From: G963665495 sp963677785
GTDB taxonomy: Bacteria > Desulfobacterota > Desulfovibrionia > Desulfovibrionales > Desulfovibrionaceae
Direction of reading: 5' to 3'
DNA: 64,000 nucleotides
Assembly: GCA_963677785.2 (NCBI GenBank)
Contig: CAXXDH010000002.1
Span: 372,001 to 436,000 of the forward strand
Shown: in pieces, positions 44,689 through 52,271 of the stretch
How positions within the stretch are numbered: the stretch's first letter is position 1
Layout: every line of letters starts with the position of its first letter
Notes under the pieces: model-generated
Database searches by the model: none
The model's input: the letters and a program-made list of their open reading frames with translations, nothing else
Told to the model about the DNA's origin: nothing
Program-made: the position numbers and the translations under genes

Positions 44689-45816
44689 TTACAGAAGGTC
44701 CATGCATTTTTTGGCTGCCGCCATAAAATCAATGCCGCCGGTAAGTTCGTACACAGGCGTCTTGTCCAGCAGGTCCAGGTACGCCTGTTCTGAAAAATCA
44801 TGCAGCACATCGGGTTCTGGATCGTAAAACAGCCCGACGGATTTCATGAACGACGGCATAAGGTCCGGCCGTTCCTTGAGCGAAACCTGTTCCATATTCA
44901 GGGGCTGGTCGCTGTTCCGGCGCCAGTTGAGCAGGATCAGACCGCTCATGGGCGAGGAAAGGCGGAATTTGTTTGTACCGAAGCATTGATCGATGAAGGC
45001 GTCGTATTTGTATTCAAGGTTCCAAAGTTCATCCAGAGGCAAAGCGGAAAAACGTTCCTTGTCTTCTTCGTTCATCACCGGGTGCAGGTCCGGATTGTTC
45101 AAGGCGGTTCCAGGGTTGATCCTGGGCATTTTGGCCACCCCGTACATCATGGGCTTTTCGACGTCGTTGCGGATCATCAGACGGTCGTTGCTGACGAACA
45201 CGGCGCCCAGGCTCATGATGTGCAAGGCAAGAGTGGATTTGCCCATGCCGGAGAAACCTGCCATTGCCAGGCCGGTCTTCCTGCTTTCATCCGCATGTGT
45301 CACGCCGGCGGCATGAAAGAGCAGGGAGTTGTTGTGCAGGCAGTATTCAATGAAACGGTTATTGATGAAATTGACGACCTGATTGTCGTTCTGGATGCAC
45401 GGACCGATGCAAAAGTGCTGACCGTTGCCGAAGGCGTACACGATTCCGGTCAAACGTTTTCTGACTACGCGGCCATCGGACAGATCGGCAAATTCTTCTT
45501 TGATCTTTGTTTTGCCCGGGTCGGGTTGTTTGATGATGAAATTGAGCTGCAGTGAATCCGGTTCCAGAGCGGGGGCCTCCAGCGCGGTGATGGTAACTGT
45601 GGGTTGCTGGAATTCCTTGGCTGCCGGGTTGCCGTCCATGGGGGCGATGAAATCGCGGAAATACACGCGCAGTTTGTTGATCAGCACTTCGGAATTGGAA
45701 TCCACCCTGGCGTAAAAGCCGCGGAAGTCAAGGAGCAGGTGCCCCTTTTCCACAAGGGGGTATTGCGCCAGGTAGTTTTCAATGCACTGAGAGACGCTCG
45801 TTATGGGCATGGTCAT
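44689..45816 (-). CDS. HprK-related kinase B (GAK system)
   Basis: A 375-residue P-loop kinase related to HPr kinase/phosphorylase. Walker A is GFSGMGKSTLAL near residues 187-198, followed by LGAVFVSNDRLMIRND, where HPr kinase has its acidic catalytic region; the preceding HAAGVTHAD is also conserved. The ATG at 45816 overlaps the ATP-grasp stop as ATGA and has GGAG eight bases upstream. No HPr is encoded nearby, so its target is unlikely to be HPr. Members of this family occur in GAK gene sets of deltaproteobacteria and other phyla. Target unknown. Confidence 0.88.
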   Translation of the reverse strand: MTMPITSVSQCIENYLAQYPLVEKGHLLLDFRGFYARVDSNSEVLINKLRVYFRDFIAPMDGNPAAKEFQQPTVTITALEAPALEPDSLQLNFIIKQPDPGKTKIKEEFADLSDGRVVRKRLTGIVYAFGNGQHFCIGPCIQNDNQVVNFINNRFIEYCLHNNSLLFHAAGVTHADESRKTGLAMAGFSGMGKSTLALHIMSLGAVFVSNDRLMIRNDVEKPMMYGVAKMPRINPGTALNNPDLHPVMNEEDKERFSALPLDELWNLEYKYDAFIDQCFGTNKFRLSSPMSGLILLNWRRNSDQPLNMEQVSLKERPDLMPSFMKSVGLFYDPEPDVLHDFSEQAYLDLLDKTPVYELTGGIDFMAAAKKCMDLL

Positions 45817-46685
45817 CTGCATTTCTCCAGAACGTAGTTGGTGTACAAGTCGGCGGCATTGATGCCGTTTGCGTCAAGCAGACCTCTGAAGCCGCCAAAG
45901 GCGGAGACTTCAAATACCATTGGGCCGTCCTTGGTTTCCACCACGTCGACGCAGGTGAAATCCAGGTTGAAGAGCGCCTGGGCCTTTTGGGCAAGGTCGA
46001 TGATTTCCTGAGTAGGTTCATGGGGCACGTATTTTCCGCCCGAGCGTGTGGTGGTGTTCCAGGAATCTTTGCTGCCTGCCCGCGCGTAGGTAGCCAGGTA
46101 TTTGCCGCCCATGAAGGCGACGCCCAGGTCCTTGCCGGGGATGTCGACCATTTGCTGCAGGTACATGACCTGGTTATCATTTTTGAATTTCAGAATTTTT
46201 TCTTTGGCTTCAGGGCCGTCTTCAACGACCTCCATGCCCCGGGCCTTGGTGGAATACAACGGCTTGAAAATACATTTTTTGTATTTAGCCACGCATTCCA
46301 GCGCCTGGTCCACACTTTCCGTGATCGCCGTAGGAGGCATGGGAATTCCGCCGATCTTCAGGCCGATGGTGCAACTCGACCGGTCGAGCACGCGCATGAT
46401 GCTTAACGGATCGGAAAAAACCTTTACGCCCTTGCTCTGAACAAAGCGTACGATCTCCAGGCGATCCAGGAGGTGGGGGGAATATTGCGGGCCGGCTTTT
46501 TTGATAATCAGGGCGTCCATATCGGTGAGAACGCAATCCTGAGAATACGCTGTTTCATTTTCCAGATCGAGAACAACCTCTTCCAGGTCCACCAAGGGGC
46601 ATGCGCCGGTTTTTTGTTTCGCGGTCTCTGCCAGCAGTTCGGAAGACCAGCCTCCGGGGACCCCAATCACTGCAATTTTTGTCAT
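45813..46685 (-). CDS. ATP-grasp enzyme (GAK system)
   Basis: A 290-residue RimK-like ATP-grasp ligase. Seen: TKIAVIGVPGGWSSELLAET at the N-terminus, the ATP-binding CIFKPLYSTKARGMEVVED near 138-156 with a glycine-poor loop, YLQQMVDIPGKDLGVAFMGG near 175, and the metal-binding FEVSAFGGFRGL near 257. Such enzymes join a carboxylate to an amine through an acylphosphate. Its neighbour is the kinase, whose start it overlaps. Substrates are unknown; addition of an amino acid to a protein or small molecule is a fair guess from RimK relatives. Confidence 0.88.
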   Translation of the reverse strand: MTKIAVIGVPGGWSSELLAETAKQKTGACPLVDLEEVVLDLENETAYSQDCVLTDMDALIIKKAGPQYSPHLLDRLEIVRFVQSKGVKVFSDPLSIMRVLDRSSCTIGLKIGGIPMPPTAITESVDQALECVAKYKKCIFKPLYSTKARGMEVVEDGPEAKEKILKFKNDNQVMYLQQMVDIPGKDLGVAFMGGKYLATYARAGSKDSWNTTTRSGGKYVPHEPTQEIIDLAQKAQALFNLDFTCVDVVETKDGPMVFEVSAFGGFRGLLDANGINAADLYTNYVLEKCR

Positions 46686-46711
46686 GGTTTTTCCGTTTTC
46701 TTTTGTTTCAG

Positions 46712-48382
46712 TTAGTAAACGATGACGTTCTCGGGAAGAACGAAATCCTCCCAGGGGGTGCCCTGGTGCGCAAGCATTTTGTTCAGCAAGTAGATGCCGC
46801 GAAGATACATATGTTTGGCAAAGGCAGGGTTCAGCTCAAAACGGACCGAAGAAATAAAACTGCGCAGCAGCCCGAGGCTGAGCCTTGCCATGAAACAGGT
46901 ATCGTTGTTTTTTGTCGCATAGGATTTTGCAAAATGGTAGACACCCAACGCCGTTTGATTGAGACGGTTGCGCAATTCCGGATCAAACACAGGAAGACGG
47001 AAGTGCGACACCAATAAAACGGAGATATCCTGCAGCGGGTCGGTTTGTCGTGAACGGTGCAAGTCAATATAGTGAATTTTCTGTGTCACATGGTCATAAA
47101 GAATATTGTTGATGTTGCAGTCGCCATGAATGAACACGGAGTACGGGGCTTCCAGTTCGTCTTCGATGGCTTCGGCTTTATCCAGCAGTTCCTCTATGGA
47201 AAAGACACCCAGGCCGCTGAAATTCTCATGTTCTTTGTGCAGCAGGGGGTAGAGGCGGAAAACATCGCTGATCCTGCTGCGCAACTGCGGAATAAACCCC
47301 ACCCGGACGGGACCGAAGGCTTTGGTCTGTTCCCAGACCGTTTCCATGATTTCTCCGATCATGAAAAAGGCGTTGCGCAGGATTTCGAGATCCGCACTGA
47401 GCACGACATCCTGAAAGGTGCAACCGCCGAGAAACTCCACAAGCATGGAAGCCTGGGCGCCGTCTTCCTGATAGGCCAGGATCCTGGGGGGGAGTCCGGG
47501 CATCAAGGCTTCCCAGCGTTCAATATTGCCCCGTTCCTGGAGGAGCTTTTTGCGATTGCCCTCTTTGAAGAGTACTCCGGCGGCGATACGATCACTGTGC
47601 TCGCTTTCTTCCTTGAGCTGGCCCGGAGAGACTTTTCCAATGCGGCACCCCGAACGGGTTCCCCATATCCCCTTGAATTCGACATCCGAAATAGGGGTTT
47701 CCACTCCGGATACAGCCAGGGTTTCTTTCAGGGCCTCATATTGGTTTATTTTGAATTTCTCGCCAACAGCGGCAAAGATGATGGCCTCGCCGATGTTGAG
47801 CATGGCGTCCCCCATCCGTTCGAGATAACGAATGATGAGGTGGCTGGTGATCAGATTTTCCGTATTGTGTCCGGAGCGGAGTTCCTGCAGGATCCTGTCG
47901 AACTGCACCTTATAGAGCAGATCGAGGTTGGCCTCGCAACGGCAGATGCGAAACGCCAGTGAAATGTCCTGTTTAATGACCGCCTGATAGATCAGATCGA
48001 TGCACGCCAGAATTTCAGCGAAAAAACGCTCGTAGTTATAGCGTTGGATAAACTCCGGATTGACAAGATACTGCGTCTGGCTGACGATATTGACGGCAAA
48101 GTCGGCTATCCGTTCCAGGTTGCTGGAAATGGTGTTGACCGCCCGAAACAGGTCTACCTTGCGCTTTTCCGTGGCCCCCTGGCGCAGGATGGCCGCAAAG
48201 GAGCTGTTTTCAATAACGCTTTTGAGGTTGTCAATGTAGTCATCCCGGCTTTCAATGGATTCAACAAGTTTGGGATCGGGCGTATCAAGGACCTTTTTTG
48301 CGTTTTCGATCTGTTTCGTCACTTCCAGGATCATGAAACGCAGGTTGTCCGCGATACCTTCATTATGTAGTGCTTTTTCCAC
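46712..48382 (-). CDS. PhoU-like / aminoglycoside phosphotransferase-like fusion
   Basis: A 556-residue two-part protein. Residues about 15-225 are helical with PhoU-type repeats: VNTISSNLERIADFAVNIVS and HLIIRYLERMGDAMLNIGEA are the E-R-x-x-D metal-binding patterns of PhoU. Residues about 290-556 are an aminoglycoside/choline kinase-like domain, with the catalytic loop VFIHGDCNINNILYD near 422 and metal-binding IHYIDLHRSRQTDPLQDISVL near 442. GTG 48382 is used with AAGG ten bases upstream. A kinase fused to a phosphate-sensing PhoU domain is unusual and matches a phosphate-linked role for the operon. Confidence 0.8.
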   Translation of the reverse strand: MEKALHNEGIADNLRFMILEVTKQIENAKKVLDTPDPKLVESIESRDDYIDNLKSVIENSSFAAILRQGATEKRKVDLFRAVNTISSNLERIADFAVNIVSQTQYLVNPEFIQRYNYERFFAEILACIDLIYQAVIKQDISLAFRICRCEANLDLLYKVQFDRILQELRSGHNTENLITSHLIIRYLERMGDAMLNIGEAIIFAAVGEKFKINQYEALKETLAVSGVETPISDVEFKGIWGTRSGCRIGKVSPGQLKEESEHSDRIAAGVLFKEGNRKKLLQERGNIERWEALMPGLPPRILAYQEDGAQASMLVEFLGGCTFQDVVLSADLEILRNAFFMIGEIMETVWEQTKAFGPVRVGFIPQLRSRISDVFRLYPLLHKEHENFSGLGVFSIEELLDKAEAIEDELEAPYSVFIHGDCNINNILYDHVTQKIHYIDLHRSRQTDPLQDISVLLVSHFRLPVFDPELRNRLNQTALGVYHFAKSYATKNNDTCFMARLSLGLLRSFISSVRFELNPAFAKHMYLRGIYLLNKMLAHQGTPWEDFVLPENVIVY

Positions 48383-48389
48383 AGCTCAG

Positions 48390-48659
48390 CTACCTTGGTT
48401 CGATGATCAAGGACTCGTCATCATTTGGTGTATCAGCGGACTCTTTCCAATTAAATTTCAAGATCAGCTTGCGCCGATCGCCTTTTCTCTTCGCATCCAG
48501 ATCGAATTGAATCAGTCCCTTTGGTTCGAGAACAACCTCGTGGGACTTTGTGGAAAAAACGATTTGCCCGGATTCAAATCCTGAACGTAACGCATCGAGA
48601 TATTTCAGAATACTTTCCGTATCCTGTATGGATTCATGCTTGAATCGTTCATCGTTCAT
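48390..48659 (-). CDS. Amphi-Trp domain protein
   Basis: An 89-residue protein of the small amphi-Trp family described from GAK gene neighbourhoods: QDTESILKYLDALRSGFESG, an EPKGLIQFDLDAKRKGD strand region and the C-terminal LILKFNWKES with the characteristic tryptophan. Likely an adaptor or binding partner; no catalytic residues. AGAGG precedes the ATG. It lies seven bases upstream of the PhoU-kinase fusion gene. Confidence 0.8.
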   Translation of the reverse strand: MNDERFKHESIQDTESILKYLDALRSGFESGQIVFSTKSHEVVLEPKGLIQFDLDAKRKGDRRKLILKFNWKESADTPNDDESLIIEPR

Positions 48660-48827
48660 AAAGGACCTCTTGAGGGATACGGGGTTGCGACAGCCGCAAC
48701 ATGCGGTGCCATATGTCAGGGAATGCGCAGGACAAACAAGCTGTCCTCAAAAAAACGACGTCCGCAGGAGTGTGTTACAGCCGGCGGCGCTGAAAAAACA
48801 CGGTGACTCTCGCAGACTCAGTGCGCA
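48660..48827. other. Gap inside GAK operon
   Basis: 168 bases between the PHP-like and amphi-Trp genes. AGGACA-AACAAGC-TGTCCT (about 48731-48749) forms a hairpin but has no T-run on the minus strand, so it is not an obvious terminator. Confidence 0.4.
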
Positions 48828-50009
48828 TCAACCCAGTCGTTGTTTATATTCCTCAATCACCTGTTTCCGAGAATAGCCGGAAATGATGAGATTTTTGCGG
48901 ATAGCCATATCGTCCCAAGCAGGTTGCAAGCCGATTTCACGAGAGCCTTTTTCCGGATCCCGTGCCTCGGGAATAATGGTTTTCTCGCCCATATGGCAAT
49001 CATCTCCCATGAAAACAAGAATCGGACGTTCCTTCCAGTCGCGTGAACGATTTTGTTGCTGAATCACGGTGATGAGGAACTCCGTGTATTGTCGGGACTG
49101 CGGATTCCAAACCTCGACACCGTCCACATCATAGCCTGCCAGCAAGATCGGCCAGAATTGCTCCGGGTGCGGGATAACGATGCCGGCATTGAGCGTACGT
49201 GCTTCTTCGATGATTTCAGAGGCGCGGTAGAAGTACTGCAGGGAAAAATTCGCTTTGACGAGATCCTTGACCGCTTTGAGAAAGATCTGGGCGTTGGCGA
49301 TGAAACGGTCTCCGTAGGTAGGCCGCATGGCATTCATGAAGTTGCGCAGCAGCTTGTTTTTGATCATCACCTCGGGAACTTCCATCCAATTATCTTCAAT
49401 CAGGGTTTTGAGCTTGCGCGCATAGATACGGCAGAATTCCACAAGGGTTTCATCGGCGACCACTTTGGACGCGGCCTGCTGCCTGCGTTCCTCCATGGAA
49501 TCATCAATGATCGTGTCCAGAAATTCAAACAACTGGCCCGAGCGATATTTGAAGGTGTGTTTGAGCATGGACTGCAATACATTCGCGTTTTCACCTATGT
49601 TTTCACTCTTGAAATGCAGCAGCAGCTGGACCTTGCGGTTGAATCCATGCGAATAGCAGTCGACCTCGACTCCGGAATAGCCGTTGAGGGAGAGGAGTTC
49701 GTTATGTTGCGTAGGGATAAGGAGCTGGTTGTTTCTATGCGGGTATAAATTTTCAACCCGGTCCATTATCATATCCATGGGAACGAATTCGGGATGCCAG
49801 TGGACAGCCAGGACTTCAGTCTGTCTCGGATAGTTTTTATCCGGGACACGGACCCATTCCTGTTGCGTCTCCGTAAGGTCAGTAGAAATGACTTCAAAGA
49901 AGATTTTTGTGTCTTCCTCAGTCACTTCTTGTGGTATTGTATCTATAGATACAGACTGTTGCTGTTCCATTGTATCAAACTTTACCAACTCGATTCTATT
50001 TTTAGTCAT
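48828..50009 (-). CDS. PHP-like protein in the GAK operon, otherwise unknown
   Basis: A 393-residue protein that I do not recognise as a named family. Its motif order resembles PHP metal-dependent phosphoesterases: VLAVHWHPEFVPMD (H-x-H near 70-72), NGYSGVEVDCYSH near 110-121, GIVIPHPEQFW and VDGVEVWNPQSRQYTEFL near 290-320, and ILVFMGDDCHMGEK (D-x-H) near 352. These would form a trinuclear metal site. The ATG at 50009 is preferred; the frame reads upstream into the XXXCH gene without a ribosome site. As a phosphoesterase it would oppose the kinases encoded downstream. The PHP assignment is inference from motif spacing. Confidence 0.65.
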   Translation of the reverse strand: MTKNRIELVKFDTMEQQQSVSIDTIPQEVTEEDTKIFFEVISTDLTETQQEWVRVPDKNYPRQTEVLAVHWHPEFVPMDMIMDRVENLYPHRNNQLLIPTQHNELLSLNGYSGVEVDCYSHGFNRKVQLLLHFKSENIGENANVLQSMLKHTFKYRSGQLFEFLDTIIDDSMEERRQQAASKVVADETLVEFCRIYARKLKTLIEDNWMEVPEVMIKNKLLRNFMNAMRPTYGDRFIANAQIFLKAVKDLVKANFSLQYFYRASEIIEEARTLNAGIVIPHPEQFWPILLAGYDVDGVEVWNPQSRQYTEFLITVIQQQNRSRDWKERPILVFMGDDCHMGEKTIIPEARDPEKGSREIGLQPAWDDMAIRKNLIISGYSRKQVIEEYKQRLG

Positions 50010-50073
50010 TTTTTTACCTTGTATTCCCCTGCCACAACAATCAGAGCATAAGCGAGTTATAGAAAAGTAGCGG

Positions 50074-50676
50074 TTATTTATACTTGTTATGACAAGATAC
50101 TTTGAGCGCATTGAGCTTTTCAACATGCGCTGTTGCTTCTTCAAGATCCTGTTTTTCGACGGCGGCAGCAAAGGCTCGGACCGCCTCCATGTAGGGGGCG
50201 TAATATTCATCGCCCTTGCCCGGAAAAGAACACATCCATTCACTGGCCTGGACAAAGCTCCGGGTCAGTTCCGGAGTGGGGAGCGTTTCCGAATACAAGG
50301 CGCAACGAATTGCCTTGAATTGCTTTTTCATTATTTTTTTAAAAGGTTTATATTTGCGGGGTTTTTCCTGTTCCACCCCCGAGATTAGGGATTCCAGATT
50401 CTTGGAATCATGAGCGCTGTAGCAGAATTCACCCTCGGGTTCGTACTCTCCCTGGAATTCGAATTCATCATCATATTTTATCTTGATTTTGACAAGGAGG
50501 CCGTTGTTTTCCCTCTTGAGGGTCATGGTCAGCTTGGTGAAATCGGAGACATCAAGTTTCGCATCTCCTACGGACATCGTGCCCGAAGACAATTCTTCTC
50601 CGCATTGTTTCAGAAAATCAGGTAATTCCTCCTGATGAAGCATGAATTCGACTTTGCGTTTGCTCGGCTGCGCCAT
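50074..50676 (-). CDS. GAK system XXXCH protein
   Basis: A 200-residue cytoplasmic protein. It ends KLNALKVSCHNKYK, the cysteine-histidine terminal motif that gives the XXXCH family its name, and contains two more conserved stretches (QKV-like N-terminus SKRKVEFMLHQEELPDFLKQ, and VQASEWMCSFPGKGDEYYAP). The C-terminal SCH might be the site modified by the kinase, ATP-grasp or CofD-like enzymes, but this is speculation based on its conservation and terminal position. GGAGGT precedes the ATG. It is the first gene of the operon, 126 bases after phoU, with no clear terminator between them. Confidence 0.82.
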   Translation of the reverse strand: MAQPSKRKVEFMLHQEELPDFLKQCGEELSSGTMSVGDAKLDVSDFTKLTMTLKRENNGLLVKIKIKYDDEFEFQGEYEPEGEFCYSAHDSKNLESLISGVEQEKPRKYKPFKKIMKKQFKAIRCALYSETLPTPELTRSFVQASEWMCSFPGKGDEYYAPYMEAVRAFAAAVEKQDLEEATAHVEKLNALKVSCHNKYK

Positions 50677-50802
50677 ACCTACCTCCGGCAGTAAAAAAAG
50701 AAGAGCGTACGGAATACTTGCCCACCATAGTGGTACATTGTAGAGGCTCTCCAGAAAAATTACAATGTTTCAAGAACTGAGGCAAATTCGTCATCTTACG
50801 GG

Positions 50803-51480
50803 TCAGTTCCTGCCGCAATGGTGTTTGATGTCTACGCCTTTAACGATAAATATTACCGTCTCCGCGATGTTGGTGGCCAGGTCCCCAACGCGTTCGAAGC
50901 TGCGGGTAACGAGCAGCGTATGTACGGAGCGCTCCACGGTTTTGGGCTCCAGGCTCATTTGTTCCACAAGCATTTTTACGGCATGCATGTCCAGGTTGTC
51001 CGCCTTCGGATCCATGTCGCAGACGCGTTGGGCCAGCTCGGGGTCCGCGTCCTTGAATGCCTGGATGGCGGTTTTGTACATCTCATGGCAGTGGGCGGCC
51101 AATTCTTCCAGCAGCTTGTTGAACGGCAGGGGAGGGCGCAGCGAAAGCAGCAGGCCGTGTTCGGCAATATTGACAGCCTCATCGCCGACGCGCTCGATGT
51201 TTACGACCATTCGCATATATCCGACAATGGTACGCAGATCACGTGCGACAGGCTGCGCAAGGGCCAGAAGCCGCAGACTTTCCGAATCGATATCGCATTC
51301 GAGCTGGTTGATGGTGTAGTCCGAATCCACAACTTCCTGAGAAAGATCCACATTGCGCTCAAAAAGCGCCGTTGTTGCCTTGTCCAGAGCTTTGTCCGCA
51401 TAAGCCATGATTTCCAGCATTTTCAGGCGCAGCGAGTCCAGCTCCTGTTGCAAATGTGTTTCCACCATACGTTCGACCAT
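50803..51480 (-). CDS. phoU: Phosphate signalling regulator PhoU
   Basis: A 225-residue helical protein with two PhoU repeats. Each carries the metal-binding E/D-R-x-x-D pattern: VVNIERVGDEAVNIAEH near residue 92 and LVTRSFERVGDLATNIAE near 193. PhoU links the Pst transporter to PhoR and represses the Pho regulon when phosphate is plentiful. Its ATG overlaps the pstB stop (TAATG). It lies directly before the XXXCH gene on the same strand. Confidence 0.95.
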   Translation of the reverse strand: MVERMVETHLQQELDSLRLKMLEIMAYADKALDKATTALFERNVDLSQEVVDSDYTINQLECDIDSESLRLLALAQPVARDLRTIVGYMRMVVNIERVGDEAVNIAEHGLLLSLRPPLPFNKLLEELAAHCHEMYKTAIQAFKDADPELAQRVCDMDPKADNLDMHAVKMLVEQMSLEPKTVERSVHTLLVTRSFERVGDLATNIAETVIFIVKGVDIKHHCGRN

Positions 51481-52244
51481 TAACCGAACCGTCCTGTGAT
51501 GTAATCTTCCGTTTGTTTGTTTTTCGGCCTGGTGAACATGGTTTCCGTGTCGCCGGTTTCGATCAGTTTGCCCATGTAGAAAAAGGCCGTGACGTCGGAG
51601 ACACGAGCCGCCTGCTGCATGCTGTGCGTTACGATAATGATGGTGAAGTTCTGTTTGAGAATGTGGATGAGCTCTTCGATTTTTTGTGTGGCTATGGGGT
51701 CGAGAGCGGAAGCGGGCTCGTCCATGAGCAAAACTTCAGGCTCGACGGCCAGTGCTCTGGCAATGCAGAGGCGTTGCTGCTGGCCGCCGGAAAGGCCCAG
51801 TGCTGAAGAGTGCAGTCTATCCTTTACTTCATCCCATAATGCCGCATGCTGCAAACTTGTTTCTACCTTTTCCGAGATGAAATTTTTATCCCGGACGCCG
51901 TTCACCCGCAGGCCGTACGCCACATTTTCATAGATGGTCTTGGGAAAGGGATTGGGCTTTTGGAAAACCATGCCGACGCGGCGGCGCAGCTGTACCACGT
52001 CCAGCTTCGGGTGTAGAATATCTTCGCCGTCCAGGCGTATTTCTCCCTCGATTCTGGAAATGGGAATCAGGTCGTTCATTCTGTTCAGGCAGCGCAAAAA
52101 GGTGCTTTTTCCGCAGCCGGAGGGGCCGATCAGGGCGGTAACTTGATTTTGGACGAACTCAAGATTGATATCATGGAGCGCTTTGAAATCTCCATAATAG
52201 AAATCCAGATTGCTTGAAAACATCTTGACCGTTTTTTGTCCCAT
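51480..52244 (-). CDS. pstB: Phosphate ABC transporter ATP-binding protein
   Basis: A 254-residue ABC ATPase: Walker A GPSGCGKSTFLRCLNRMND near 37, signature LSGGQQQRLCIARALA near 153, Walker B VLLMDEPASALD near 170, H-loop IIVTHSMQQAARVSDV. The LNRMND and DLIP segments are typical of PstB. No pstS, pstC or pstA is in the window, so the rest of the transporter must be elsewhere. Confidence 0.95.
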   Translation of the reverse strand: MGQKTVKMFSSNLDFYYGDFKALHDINLEFVQNQVTALIGPSGCGKSTFLRCLNRMNDLIPISRIEGEIRLDGEDILHPKLDVVQLRRRVGMVFQKPNPFPKTIYENVAYGLRVNGVRDKNFISEKVETSLQHAALWDEVKDRLHSSALGLSGGQQQRLCIARALAVEPEVLLMDEPASALDPIATQKIEELIHILKQNFTIIIVTHSMQQAARVSDVTAFFYMGKLIETGDTETMFTRPKNKQTEDYITGRFG

Positions 52245-52271
52245 GAAATTCTCGTTCTTTTGTTTGATAGG

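Noticed and set aside
48731..48749. Hairpin AGGACA/TGTCCT considered as terminator inside the GAK operon
   Set aside because: On the coding (minus) strand the T-run precedes and does not follow the hairpin.
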